A stretch of 64,000 nucleotides of DNA, from contig CATQJL010000316.1 of NCBI GenBank assembly GCA_958299035.1, positions 23,661,676 through 23,725,675 of the forward strand. Direction: 5' to 3'. Made by a program: the position numbers and the translations under genes. This document shows positions 9,346-21,436 of the stretch, piece by piece; within the stretch, counting starts at the first letter, position 1, and each line of letters starts with the position of its first letter. The stretch comes from Cylicocyclus nassatus (Eukaryota > Nematoda > Chromadorea > Rhabditida > Strongylidae). Under the pieces are notes generated by a model. That model saw nothing but the letters and a program-made list of their open reading frames with translations, ran no database searches and was not told where the DNA came from.

Positions 9346-9799
9346 TGGAAGCATTACCCTATCTAACCTGTATTGTTAGCTGTGTTTTTTTTTGATATTA
9401 AAAATATTTAACTAGAGTGTGTTGTATGAAAATAACGAAAATTGGGAAAAAGAAAGAATTGGAAAAAACAGTATTCCATTTGTCTATATACTTGCGAAAA
9501 AATAGGGAGAAATTCTAGAATAGAAATGGGAAATTCTAAAACAGAAATGACTTAATTTAGTTGCCTTCATATCTCTCAGTTCTTATGAGATTTCACAATC
9601 TAGATTACGGTAGTTGTCCCTTCGTCATTCGACTGCGCGATTAGTGATGGTGAAATGCGCGGCGCTATGGTCATCAATATGGGCGTAAAGATTCGTGCTC
9701 CTTTCTCACCTCGCGGCCAACTGCTTGCTATTTATGTATCTCGGCTGGCGGCTAGCCTACGAAGAACAATACCTCGGTGTTTTGATTGCAAGCAGGGTA
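9346..9799. other. AT-rich spacer before Ty3 remnant
   Basis: No gene or clear repeat is seen. The open frame covering 9655-9800 does not read as reverse transcriptase until about 9805. Confidence 0.4.
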
Positions 9800-11860
9800 C
9801 TCGTCTAAATCCCGATAAAGTCGCTAGTATAGTTAATATACCAACACCACAGGATACTAAGGCCATCAAGTCATTCCTTGGCGCTGCCTTATATTTTCGC
9901 AGATTCACCCCGCGATTTTCTTTCATTGCTACCCCTCTTACCAACCTTTTGCTCAAAGACGCTCCACTTACATGAACTGATGAGCACGAGCGAGCGCGTT
10001 TTGAATACTCAAGCGCGCCATAGTCGCAGCGCCACTTCTTGTCCCTCCGACCTTGGGACAACCCTACATTATACACACTGATGCTTCAATTGGAGTTGGG
10101 GCATGTTTGCTACAGTCAAATCCAGAAACTTCCCAAGAGCACCCCATCGCCTACTGTAGCCGCCTTCTCACTAAACACGAGAAAAACTACGCAGTTATAG
10201 AAATAGAAGCGTTAGCCATCGTATTCGCTTTGCGACATTTTTACCCGTACGTTGCTAATGCCTCGATCACATTGGTGACCGATCATGCACCGCTTAAATC
10301 GCTGATGCATAGATCTGATTTGGTTGGACGGCTTGCTAAATATCAAATTAGTATCCAAGCCTACGACCTAAAAATAGATTATCGCGCAGGAAAGCATGAT
10401 ACACTTTCCGACTTTCTTAACCCTACCCAGTAGTTAGCACAAATGCCATACAAGCATCTTCTCTGCCAACTTTAGACGAAATCCGCCAAACTCAAATGCA
10501 GTCAGTGTACAGCGTCGTTTCAAAGTTTTTGAGAGGAGAACAGGACACTCTCTCGGAGGAATTTTTACATCCTAGACAAATACGTGATTTTCATTGGCTG
10601 TGTTTATACAAAATCGAAGAAAGCACCGCAATTGTTCGTTCCTGATAGCGAGATGCAAACTAAAATTATTTAAATCTTTCGTAATACTCCACTTTTGGGT
10701 TCTCATCTCGGTGCCAGGAAAACGTTCCGAGCAATTGAGGCAATGTAATTTTGGCCAAAAATGTTCGACCACGTAATGAAATACCTAACGATATGTGCTG
10801 TTTGTCAGATAATTAAGACTCCATCCGGTCATATAATACGTGAAGAGCTCGGATCCTTTCCCTTAACGCCCTTTTGAGCTTCTACATACCGACGTTGTAG
10901 GACCTCTTCCGCTGTGCATTTACGGAAACAAATTTATTTCGATGACAATTTGTGCATTTAGCAAATTGGTAATCTGCACTCCTATTCCAAGTCAATCACA
11001 GAAACTGCCGTAAAAGCTTAAATCAACGTCATTTCAAAATATGGCATTCCCAACGAAATCGTTTCCAATCAAGGATCTTACACCAGCGATATTTTTGCAT
11101 AAATCATGTCTTCATCTCACACTCGTTCACCATTAGTTATAACCATAAGGCGAACGGACAAGTTGAACGGTTGGTAAGAGTAATCATCCACTCCCTTACA
11201 GCTTACTGTTCCGAAGCGCGAGACCTATGGTCCGATTTCCTGCAACCTATTGTTTTTGCATATAATACCAGCATTAATGATACTACAAGATACAGCCCAT
11301 ACATCATCGCATACGGACGCCATCCTATCACTTGGAGTGACATCATCCACCAGCTGCCTGTCGAGAATCACATATGCTTCGGACAGTTTCGCAAACTCAG
11401 GACGGCTCTGCAAACAACGATTATAGAAGTAAGAAATCAGGTTGCTACAAAAACTGCTGGATATAATACAAATCAAGTTACGACTACTCACATAGAGTTC
11501 TCAAGAAGGAACCTTCCGCTGGAGATCTTGTGCTACTGCATGACGACACAGTACGTTCTAAATTCTCAATTCAGTGGAAAGGTCCTTATCTCGTAGAAAG
11601 TGTGAATCGTCCTAAATTTACCATCCGCAACTTGGTTGGCCATCAAACTTCTCAAATTGCGCACATCGATAGACTCAAAATCTATTGTCCTCGCTCCACA
11701 TTGGCTAATGTTTCCACCCCAACCACACTCCCAAACTCACTGGTTCAATCGGAAACATCAGCAAATGAAGAGCAAAACCCTCGTCGTTCTGAGCGTTTTC
11801 GTAGACAAAGTTTTATGAGGGTTCCAAGAACAGGTAATCCCTAGCTGAACAGTAGCCTAG
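9800..11860 (+). pseudogene. Ty3/gypsy pol remnant, copy 1 (RT end, RNase H, integrase)
   Basis: The end of reverse transcriptase is read at 9805-9975 (LNPDKVASIVNIPTPQDTKA, then SFLGAALYFRRF). After a frame change, RNase H lies at 10053-10433 with IIHTDASIGVGACL, IEIEALAIVFALRHF and LVTDHAPLKSLM. Integrase follows at about 10720-11850: DVVGPLPL near 10890 can be read across stops; the second catalytic position reads SNQG where SDQG is usual; then GQVERLV near 11160 and the C-terminal block IQWKGPYLVESVNRP. Several stops and at least three frame changes make it non-functional. The RT palm (YxDD) is missing, so it is 5' truncated. I found no LTR pair for it. Confidence 0.85.
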
Positions 11861-13254
11861 GCTGCTTCGTTCAACTGGTAACTTTTACATTTTTTCCGTC
11901 GCCTGAGTTTGGCAAGTTTGTTTCATTTTTTTGCCGCACTGTCGCTTTTTCCACAACTAAACCACATTTCCTTGAATCGGCGATTATTAAATAAAAGATT
12001 TTTTCTATAAGCAGCTCTAGTAAAATCAAATTCTTTTTCCTAATCTTACTGACAAATTCGTATCGGCCAAGTGATGGACTAGCTGTTATTCTGCTAGATG
12101 GACTAGTTGTTATTGTGCTAGAACCACACTTGCCCCACCAAATCATATTGTAGCAGTGACGTAGACAACATCGCATGTAGGATTTTTACAGAATATTTTC
12201 CGTTCTTTTTCAGTGTTGCGAACTTTTCTCACCTATTTCATTGTGTAAACTAGATTTCACCCTATTTAGGATAGATTTTCTTTCTACTTGTACTATCACT
12301 ATTTTTTTCTCGCTCTTTTCCCACTGTTGACACGTATATTTGCTCAGAAAAAAATAATACCTGTACGGCTGTAATTTTACTACCACTAATGCTGATGTTG
12401 ACTCGTATATTTGCTCAATATTGGTGTTTTGTGACCCTACATATACTCATCATCATCCACCTATCCGACATCACCTCGTCATCGACTTCTTCTTCCTCCC
12501 TCCACCACAAACTCTACCAATTCTGCCATCTGTCACCTTCGCTTACTCGAGGACGCTCGAGAACGAGCTCACTTCAATGTCATGATATAAGGACGTGGCT
12601 GCCAAACTTCCCTCGGACGGCCCTCTGGTGAAGTTTACTCTTTGCAAGCTGCCATCGATCTTTGAAGGGACGCGGAGTGTCTTATTGGAAGAACAACTGC
12701 TATGTGAAGAAATTCTCTCACATACAGTGAGAAAAGAAAAAAGAACTTACGTCTGAATTCAACGGAATTCCACGGCATTTGTGAAGGTTGAGCTTTATGA
12801 TCGGCGGACACTCGGAAGGAAACTACAATGTAAGCCCAATTATTTATTTTACCCTTTAATTTTAAACTGTTATTTTATATCTGCTTTTTTCAAAGGCAGT
12901 CTTCACATCAGCTCTAACTACCACTATAAGTTTGCCCCTGGACGCGACAGCTAGAGGGGGAATAAACTCAGCGTGATGCTGGTACCTAAGCATTTTGGTT
13001 AACAGAAAAGGTACCTTTGAATCCTGAAAAAAATCGCTAGACCGTAGATATACCTTAACCGACGGACGCCAAAGCTGTAAATTTTTGGCACCGCATCTTA
13101 TTTTCATCGCTTTATCCCACAATTTTCGTTCCTTGTCACCCCACCAAAATTCTTTGCAAAGATTCTACATTTACATGGACGGAAAAACATACCAAGGCAT
13201 TTTTATCACTTTAAAGTGCACTTGTAAGTGCACCCATTTTGGTTTCTCATGTTC
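11861..13254. other. Spacer with possible LTR-element fragment
   Basis: No gene is recognised. At 12545-12595 GGACGCTCGAGAACGAGCT and ATGTCATGA resemble the end of element A's interior plus LTR start (7045-7098), so this may be a relic of the same family. Short hairpins around 12072-12125 repeat GATGGACTAG. The remainder is unassigned. Confidence 0.35.
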
Positions 13255-13600
13255 TAGGAAGACCTTACCATATTCATGCTGATGCTCCAACCATCAAAGT
13301 AGGGACGTGTTTGCTTCGCTTTAAGAAAGTCCAGAAACAGGAAATCATCATCCCTCGCGTACTGTAGCCGCCCGTCCACAAACCATGAGAAAGATTATAA
13401 AGAGACGTCAACTATTGTTTTCGCTCTAAACCACTTTTGCGAATGCGAAAATTACATTACTGGATCATGCACTGCTAAGTCATTAATGCATATCCGATCT
13501 AGTTGGACGATTGTTAAGTATTCAATCAACTTACAACCGTTCGACCTCGATGTCGTACACCGTGCTGGAACTCACAACACTTTGTGAAATTTTATGAGGT
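13255..13600 (+). pseudogene. Ty3/gypsy remnant copy 2, RNase H part
   Basis: The sequence aligns with copy 1 from 10065 onward: a broken IHADAPTIKVGTCLLRF, then traces of the catalytic core and the tail FDLDVVHRAGTHNTL. It has stops and small indels throughout. It ends where the 4.1 kb foldback element begins, and the same pol resumes at 17703. Confidence 0.75.
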
Positions 13601-13650
13601 ACCCTGTGGCGTACAATACCGCTCACATTTTTTGAAAAAAAGACGCGAAT

Positions 13651-13750
13651 GTATGGACATGTATGGACATGTACGGACATGTCCATACATGTATGGACAT
13701 GTCCGTACATGTCCGTACATGTCCATACATGTATGGACATGTCCATACAT
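13651..13750. repeat. Decamer array, left arm, 10 units
   Basis: Ten abutting 10 bp units are each GTATGGACAT, GTACGGACAT, GTCCATACAT or GTCCGTACAT, so CATG recurs every 10 bp. Where a forward unit meets a reverse unit the junction is GGACATGTCC, here at 13675, 13695 and 13735. Confidence 0.95.
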
Positions 13751-14916
13751 CAGCGTCGCGTGGCCATATCTCGCTTCAGAGTGGACGAATTCTGAATCCA
13801 AGGCAACCGTTCGATTCAGCTCGGCGCGGAGAATCTTCTGATATATTGGAAGTGGGGGTACGATGTTTTCCATATTCCGTTTCCAGTTTTTTCAATTTGT
13901 TCTGCGGAAGTCCTTTCGCGAATATGTGAAGCAACGCCTACCCAACATAAAAGACTTTATTAAGTACTATTCGATAATACTGTTCTTGTAAATTATTGTG
14001 CGCTAAAAAATAGGCTCAGACTTCTTTCCAAAGGAGGTGAAAGCGTTGGTGAATTTTGGAAAAATCACGCGTTTCTAAATTCTACTCGCCATAACTTCCT
14101 TCGGAATAAGTATATTTTGAATACGAAAACTGCGCCTTGCTCAGCTTATCAAGTCGAATCTTCCTATGTACAGCATGTCCTTGGTATTTCGATTTCAGTA
14201 TTCTTGAATCTTTCTGAGGACGTCTTTTCGCGAAGGTGTAATGCAGCGAACATTGTCCCGAGTACATTTCAGCAAAGATCTTTCGATAGCACTTTTTCTG
14301 TAAATTATGATGTGCCAAATAGTAGTCGCAGGTTTCTTTTCAAACGAAATAGAAGGGCTGGTGAATAGTGGAAAAATCTTGTCGTCCCAAATTCTACTCG
14401 CCATATCAGCAGGATACGAAGCTATCTTGCTAAGCAGATGTGAGTTTCGAAATCAGCAGGTCGCATAACCTCTACGAGCAAGTTTTCCGATATGTTCGGG
14501 TCATTTCATTTTTTCTCGCTTTACGCTCCGGAAGCGCTCCGATGATTTTGGTCAAAATGTTGATGCTCTTGAATTGTAAGGAAACTTTGTTTATAGAGGT
14601 TTTCGAACACGCTCTTTACGAAAATCGTGGTCTTTGAGGATTACAGGGTCTTTTTGGAGAGATACGGTGAGGTGACTGTAACTTCATCACGAAAGTACGT
14701 AACTTTGGCCGCACTTCTCGCGTATCTGTCAGAAACCTTGCCTGCTTGCTTTTCTCAGTCAAAATTACTAGGAAGTGTGCTATCGAATGGTGTATTACTC
14801 AGGCTCCAGTCTGTGAAATTCGCCGAGTTACGAGCCTACAAATACACGTCCTCATGAATTTTGTCCAAATTGTAAAGATCGCATATCTCGTCGAAATTCC
14901 TCCGCGAGCGCTTGTA

Positions 14917-16188
14917 TTAGGTCATTCGGAAAGTTTTTTCGTTTTTGCACCTCCAAATTCAAACGAGCACAATTTTTCCCTGATTCAGCCTTTTTCCATC
15001 AAATAAACTGCATTGTGTTCAGCAAATTTCTGGTTACACTCTTATAGTGCTCTTGTGCTTTTCTCTTGCGGAATGATCTCAGAGGAATCACTAAAGCCTG
15101 AAAAGGCGTTTTTGATTAGTCAATCTCTCTCAGGTCCTATTATTTTTTAATAGGCACCGAGGAATTGGAAAATTCGGTAACTGGTAAAGGAAAGTCTAAA
15201 GAGTTTGAAAAATAAACAGGAACCTCGGTGCGCAGTCAACCCCTTTTGTGAGAGCCACTTTTCTTACATGTGGTTTGGCGGAGTCATGAGCGTGGATAGC
15301 ATCTCTCATAGCTTATACGTGCAAGTCTGCTCAGTTTTGAAATTTTGACAAACAGTCTTCACAGCGACATCACACTACTCTGCTCTTACAGTACAATAGC
15401 ATTTTAGCAAATTTATAGCGTACAAGACCAGCAGGATTACATTAATTTGAGTGCATCAACCTTTTGGAATGACAGATTGTTCTGGTCATGCTTTCAGTGT
15501 TTATTCCAATGATTTACCACATTGTCGCTTCTCATTGCCGCACTTAGTCAATTTTTTGCTGTAATTAATAACTCAGGCTGGAAAAGGATTGCTACATAAA
15601 ATTATGAGCGACGAAAGCAGAGTCAACGCGCCCTCAAACTGCGATCGCGACAATTTGTGAGTACATGTCGGTGAAATTTTTCGGTATTGCAGCTTTAGCG
15701 AAGGTGGCTCCTAATAAGGTTATATGACACTTCAGGGCCTGCTGATAATTTTACGCAGCTATAATTGCGATTTAAAAGACCCTCTGAGATGCTCGTTTAT
15801 ATGGCAGAAACACCTTCCATGACACTGCAAAATATTAGCTTTCACTTCTCTAGATCTGAACTTTCTAAAGTAAACTTGAACCTACCTCAAAAAAGACGTG
15901 GTCTTGGCAAATGCATTGCGCACAATGATGGTTTCCTCAACGGTCTTACGCTCAAATTTAAGCTTAGAGAATACAGTTATTCGATAATCGCGTTTTCGTA
16001 TGTCGAATTTAGAGCCGCGTAAACTTCCCTACAAAGCGTCTTCTGCAATTTCGGTGGGATCCCAGAAACTAGAAGACTTCCTCTACAGATCCACATATGG
16101 CAACCCTTAACAGCCCCCTGACACCCTCTTAAAATATGGTATCAACATCAAAGGCGCAAAAAAAGAAAAAACTATCCGAATGACCCAA
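14917..16188. mobile_element. Mariner-type element, 1.27 kb, inside the foldback spacer
   Basis: Ends TTAGGTCATTCGGAAAGTTT and the complement near 16165-16188 are flanked by TA (14915-14916, 16189-16190). The size matches a full-length mariner, but I find no readable transposase, DD..D signature or long frame on either strand; the longest is 85 residues at 15765-16022. It is either deeply decayed or a non-autonomous derivative. It sits at the junction of the left arm and the spacer. Confidence 0.65.
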
Positions 16189-17541
16189 TACAATGCGCTG
16201 ATCAAATCCTTCCATATTTTTAATGGATCTTATTGTGTTAGATTTGGTGCTTTGAGCTCTAGCCACGAAATAGCTTTGATATTCAATTGAGCAGCTAAAG
16301 CAGAGGCAAGCACCATATTCAGTCCAGTGCGAGTCGTTCGACGAAGCGAACATAATATCTGCAACGAGCGTCATACAAGCGCTCACGGAGGAATTTCGAC
16401 GAGATATGCGATCTTTACATTTTGGGCAAAATTCATGAGGACGTGTTTTCGTAGGCTCGTAACTCGGCGAATTTCACAGAATGGAGCCTGAGTAATACAC
16501 CATTCGATAGCACACTTCCTAGTAACTTTGACTGAGAAAAGCAAGCAGGCAAGGTTTCTGACAGATACGCGAGAAGTGCGGCCAAAGTTACGTACTTTCG
16601 TGATGAAGTTACAGTCACCTCACCGTATCTCTCCAAAAAGACCCTGTAATCCTCAAAGACCACGATTTTCGTAAAGAGCGTGTTCGAAAACCTCTATAAA
16701 CAAAGTTTCCTTACAATTCAAGAGCATCAACATTTTGACCAAAATCATCGGAGCGCTTCCGGAGCGTAAAGCGAGAAAAAATGAAATGACCCGAACATAT
16801 CGGAAAACTTGCTCGTAGAGGTTATGCGACCTGCTGATTTCGAAACTCACATCTGCTTAGCAAGATAGCTTCGTATCCTGCTGATATGGCGAGTAGAATT
16901 TGGGACGACAAGATTTTTCCACTATTCACCAGCCCTTCTATTTCGTTTGAAAAGAAACCTGCGACTACTATTTGGCACATCATAATTTACAGAAAAAGTG
17001 CTATCGAAAGATCTTTGCTGAAATGTACTCGGGACAATGTTCGCTGCATTACACCTTCGCGAAAAGACGTCCTCAGAAAGATTCAAGAATACTGAAATCG
17101 AAATACCAAGGACATGCTGTACATAGGAAGATTCGACTTGATGAGCTGAGCAAGGCGCAGTTTTCGTATTCAAAATATACTCATTCCGAAGGAAGTTATG
17201 GCGAGTAGAATTTAGAAACGCTTGATTTTTCCAAAATTCACCAACGCTTTCACCTCCTTTGGAAAGAAGTCTGAGCCTATTTTTTAGCGCACAATAATTT
17301 ACAAGAACAGTATTATCGAATAGTACTTAGTAAAGTCTTCTATGTTGGGTAGGCGTTGCTTCACATATTCGCGAAAGGACCTCCGCAGAACAAATTGAAA
17401 AAACTGGAAACGGAATATCGAAAACATCGTACCCCCACTTCCAATACATCAGAAGATTCTCCGCGCCGAGCTGAATCGAACGGTGGCCTTGGATTCAGAA
17501 TTCGTCCACTCTGAAGCGAGATATGGCCACGCGACGCTGAT

Positions 17542-17661
17542 GTATGGTCATGTCCATATATGTATGGACATGTACGGACATGTACGGACATGTCCATACA
17601 TGTACGGACATGTCCATACATGTATGGACATGTCCATACATGTATGGACATGTCCATACAT
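17542..17661. repeat. Decamer array, right arm, 12 units
   Basis: Twelve 10 bp units of the same four types are present, with two slightly mutated units at the left. GGACATGTCC occurs at 17586, 17606, 17626 and 17646, exactly 20 bp apart. Unit number and order differ from the left array although the surrounding arms are almost identical. Confidence 0.95.
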
Positions 17662-17702
17662 TCGCGTCTTTTTTTCAAAAAATGTGAGCGGTATTGTACA
17701 TA

Positions 17703-19125
17703 AACGCCATACAAGTTAATAATTTACCTTTGAAGGATATTCGACAGTTTTAAATGCACTTAGTTGCCGCAAATTAAATGATTTCCTTAGAGGAGACACT
17801 GACAATCTATCAGATGAATTTTTTTCTAATACTTTGCACAATTACTCCATTTTCAATGATAATATCATTTATTTTACATGCGAAGAGACGCCCAACCAAT
17901 TATTCCTGACCAAGGTATGCAACGCATCATAGAATTGCTTCACTATAATCCTTTCATAGCTTCCCATGTTGACATTATGAAAACTTAAAAGGCCATGGAA
18001 GCTAAATATTTTTGGTCTAACATGAGCACGCAGATAGCTAATTCATCCGAACTTGTCCTATCTGCCAGAAAATCAAAACGTTCTGGCCAAATTATCCGCG
18101 AGGAATTGGGAACTCTTCCATTAGCTCAATTCATCCGAACTTGAACTATCTGTCAGAAAATCAAAAGGTTCTGGCCAAATAATCCGCGAGGAATTGGGAA
18201 CTCCTTCAATACCTCAGCGACCATAGCGCATGCATACTGACATCGTACCTCTTCGTCAATCTATCATGGAACTAAATTTATATTATCACGGTATGTGCAT
18301 TCAGTAAGTTCATAGTGTGTACTCCACTCCCAGATGAACTGACCGAAAAATTCTAGCATGAATCAACGAAATTTTAAGAGCTTCCAACGTTTTTGCGACA
18401 AGCTACAAACATAAAGCAAACCGTCAAGTAGAGCGATTAGTCAAGGTCATCACTGATTCGCTCACTTTTTACTGTTCAGCGCGCGATTACTAGTCTGGCT
18501 TTCTCTAGCCTGTTGTTTTTGCATACAACTCGAGCATAAATGACACAACTGGACACAGTCCATACTTCGCCGTCTACGGACGTCATCCTATTACGTGGAG
18601 CAATATCGGTACCAGGTACCATCCCGCATTTCGTACGCAACTGACTGCTTTTTCGATCAGCTCATCACGACCATGCAAACAAAAATTATGGATTTAGGAA
18701 ACCAAACTGCTAGTAAAACAGCAAAATATAAGGCAGGCTACGATTAGCACCAAGTTTTTTTTTTTGAAAAGTTCCACTGGGAATCTCGTTCTGTTAAGTT
18801 CATCCAGAATTTTCAATATATTGGAAGGGTCCTTCTGTAGTAGAAAGTGTGAACAGACCTAAGATCACTATCAAAAATGTGATTGGTCTCAAACCCTTCA
18901 GACAGTTCACATCAACAGATTGGAGATTTATGCAACTCTTTTTACATTGGCCATCGCTAGTCTAACCCCTACACCAATTTCGCCTAACACATCAGAAACG
19001 TCAGAAAATGAAGAACATCCTAATCTTCGTCACTCTACGTGTCTTCGAGACCGGCGCAAAATTCATGCCTTCATCTCTTCCCATTCTATTGAGTTGTCCC
19101 GTAAGCCTTTTCGTTTTTGAGTTTT
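17703..19125 (+). pseudogene. Ty3/gypsy remnant copy 2, integrase part
   Basis: This continues copy 2 after the foldback insertion. The zinc-binding region around 17995-18100 can be read as KYFWSNMS and CPICQKIK across frames. An 88 bp tandem duplication follows (from 18041, repeated from 18129). The core shows ANRQVERLVKVI near 18420 and YNSSINDTTGHSPYF near 18525, and the C-terminal block lies near 18815-18900. Many stops and frame changes make it a pseudogene. Confidence 0.75.
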
Positions 19126-19135
19126 CGCTGATATA

Positions 19136-19844
19136 TTAGGTGGGTGCAAAAGTTCTGTCGTTTCATTTTCAAAAATTTGTAATTTCGCCAGATTGAACGG
19201 ATTTGCTTGCCTGTATTTTTGTTAAAAAGAATAAATCTTCCGCTTTCAAGCGCTTTTTTGTGAAGCTTCTGTTTCACACTGCGTGCCGAGATAAAAATGG
19301 AAAACTAAGACCATGTAAACTTTGACCATTTTAAGTTAGGTTACCAAAAATCTGGAATGCTGCAGAAAAATCTAAAATCGTCAGTACATATGTTTTTTGG
19401 CCTACTCTTTGCGATTGTGAAGTGTTTGTGCTGTTTGGACGTCTCTGTGAGAAGTTATGATTTTCGCGAAAATTCACAAATTAATCGATTTTGGCGTTTT
19501 CCATGGTAAACTCGATATTCATAACATCTCACGGAGACGCTCAAACAGCGCAAACTTTTCACAGATGCAAAGTGTAGGCCAAAAAACATATGTACTGAAG
19601 ATTTCAGATTTTTCTGCAGCGTTCCCGATTTTTTGTGACCTAACTTAAAATGGTCAAAGTTTGCATGGCCTTAGTTTTCCATTTTTATCTCTGCACTCAG
19701 TGCCATACAGAAGCTCCTCGAAACAGCGCTTGAAAGCGGAAGACCTATTCTTTCTAATAAAATTACATGCAAGCAAATTCGTTGAAATTTGGCGAAGTTA
19801 CAATTTTTTGAAAATAAAACGATAACACTTTTGCACCCACCTAA
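19136..19844. mobile_element. Mariner-ended foldback MITE, 709 bp
   Basis: Ends TTAGGTGGGTGCAAAAGTT and its complement are flanked by TA (19134-19135, 19845-19846). The arms are inverted copies over almost the whole length. TTAGGTxGGTGCAAAAGT is typical of mariner MITE ends. No coding capacity. It shares AAAGTTCTGTCG and CATTTTCAAAAA with the MITE at 61546-62280. Confidence 0.85.
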
Positions 19845-19849
19845 TAGAT

Positions 19850-20637
19850 CATATACTTCACAATCTAAATACACATCAGAATACCTTTCGATGGAGCAAC
19901 AAGCAATTGAGAATTTTTTATCTTCGTTCAACAAAAGGTTCACAGATCTCTCACTTGCTCACGCGTATTCACTCCACATCAGACACTCATATGTGCTGTT
20001 GCTGTATTTTTTTTATCAGCTAGAAATCAAGAAAACGAAAATTTGCATATTTTCACCGAAGTTATGCTGCGCTGTCTTACACTAAATGTTATACATTACA
20101 AGTCCTTAGAAGTAAAATCGTTAAATTTTTAGCTCTCTATAAGGTTTTATTTCCGAAAAATATCGAATTTAGCTTTCTTCACTCGCGTTGTTCACAAATA
20201 ATCCAACATTTTTCGAAAACCAGACTTAGAGAGAGCTAAAAATTTACAGTTATACTTCTAAGGGCTTGTAGTATACAGCTGAACAGCCGCGTGAGAACAG
20301 CACAGCATCACTTTGGAAAAAATATGGAATTTCGTTCTCTTGATTTCAAGCTGATAAAAAATAAAGCAAAAGCACATTTGAGTGTCTGATGTGGAATGTA
20401 TATGCGTGAGCGAGTGAAAGATCTGTAGACTTTTTTTAAACTGCGATATAAATAATTCAATTTTTTGGCACCCGAAACTTTTAAGATGGTTTCGAACTTG
20501 TGGTGGAACAAAGCTGGTGTAAAAGAATCAACAACGTCTTATAGAGCTTGCTTTGCTCTATCATGGCATCGTGACTTCTGAAAGTGTACGAATTATCAGA
20601 GCGAAAATTCAAATATGAAAAGACCTATGGGACAACC
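19850..20637. mobile_element. Truncated composite foldback, relative of 7777-9015
   Basis: Outer arms (about 19890-20080 and 20295-20480) surround an inner hairpin at 20096-20278 with ends TACAAGTCCTTAGAAGT and GGGCTTGTAGTATA, the family seen in the loop at 8153-8351. The tract AGAGCTTGCTTTGCTCTAT at 20542-20560 matches both arms of 7777-9015. The right terminus reads TATGGGACAACCTAA before TA, a mariner-type end. The left terminus appears lost. Confidence 0.6.
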
Positions 20638-21436
20638 TAATAGAACACCCATAACTAATAATCTTGTAAATTTCGCAGCTATTGATCTCTAGTAAACATT
20701 TTTTTGTTCTTTTTCTCAGCGTTACTTCAGTTTTTTTTTCTAACCGTCACACTCACTTCCTTGAAAAGGCGACTTACAGAAGTTAACAATAACTTATTTT
20801 TTTGCGTGAAAACAAAAAGAAACCGCATCGCACGTTCTTTTTTGGTCACTTCTTAAACTTCGTCCAGGTATTCAAATTACCCAGTCGATTTGTGACTAAC
20901 TGAACGCCTGCTTTATATTCTTTCTGCACCTTCGTATATATTCAACTTTTTTCAACAAATCTTTCGAATCTGTAATTTCCCCATACACACATTTTTATTC
21001 TGTTTTACTGCTCCTCCATATGTGCATTTTTATGTGTTTTTCTTCCTCAGTATGCACCGCAGTAGTTCTGCTAGACGTATGCAATGCACAACAATGATGA
21101 ATGTCACTCCACTTCATATAAATCACCCTCCATTCCCCACTTCTACAACAGCATACTACAAATTTCTCGTCGTCCATGCCCTGTTACCGACTCACCTGCC
21201 ACTCACCATACCATCACGATGACATTGACGTTTTCTGATTGCTTCAAGCGATTTTCCCTTTCGTTTGCCCACCTTAGCTCAAGGAAGCGACCGGGATGAT
21301 GACCACCAATGATGACGAATAGGTCGCCACTGTCTAGGCAGTTCATCTATTCTTCTGCGGATTAGAGCCTTATGCAAATTGGACAACATTACTAGCTTAT
21401 AATGGGAATGGAGATATGGGGAATAACCCAGCCCGA
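20638..21436. other. AT-rich spacer
   Basis: No gene is recognised. Pyrimidine-rich sequence and short chance frames occur around 21022-21299. The part nearest 21300-21436 may belong to the LTR element that follows. Confidence 0.4.

Larger units (their letters stand above)
13606..17708. mobile_element. 4.1 kb foldback element inserted in Ty3 copy 2
   Basis: Arms at about 13606-14914 and 16376-17708 are near-identical inverted copies; for example the 65-residue shadow frames at 14440-14637 and 16653-16850 translate identically. The tips read TACAATACCGCTCAC followed by TTTTTTGAAAAAAAGACGCG and a decamer array. The spacer holds a mariner-sized element and about 185 bp of unique sequence. The flanking Ty3 sequence is collinear with copy 1 (RNase H end on the left, GCCATACAAG on the right, matching 10448-10457), so the insertion point is well defined. 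No transposase is visible. The arm frames are probably not genes. Confidence 0.85.

Noticed and set aside
13663..13929. Reading frames of MDMYGHVRTCPYMYGHV type
   Set aside because: They are translations of the decamer array in several frames and on both strands, not proteins.
14440..14637. Identical 65-residue frames at 14440-14637 and 16653-16850
   Set aside because: Identity comes from the inverted arms of the foldback; there is no domain, start context or conservation beyond DNA identity.
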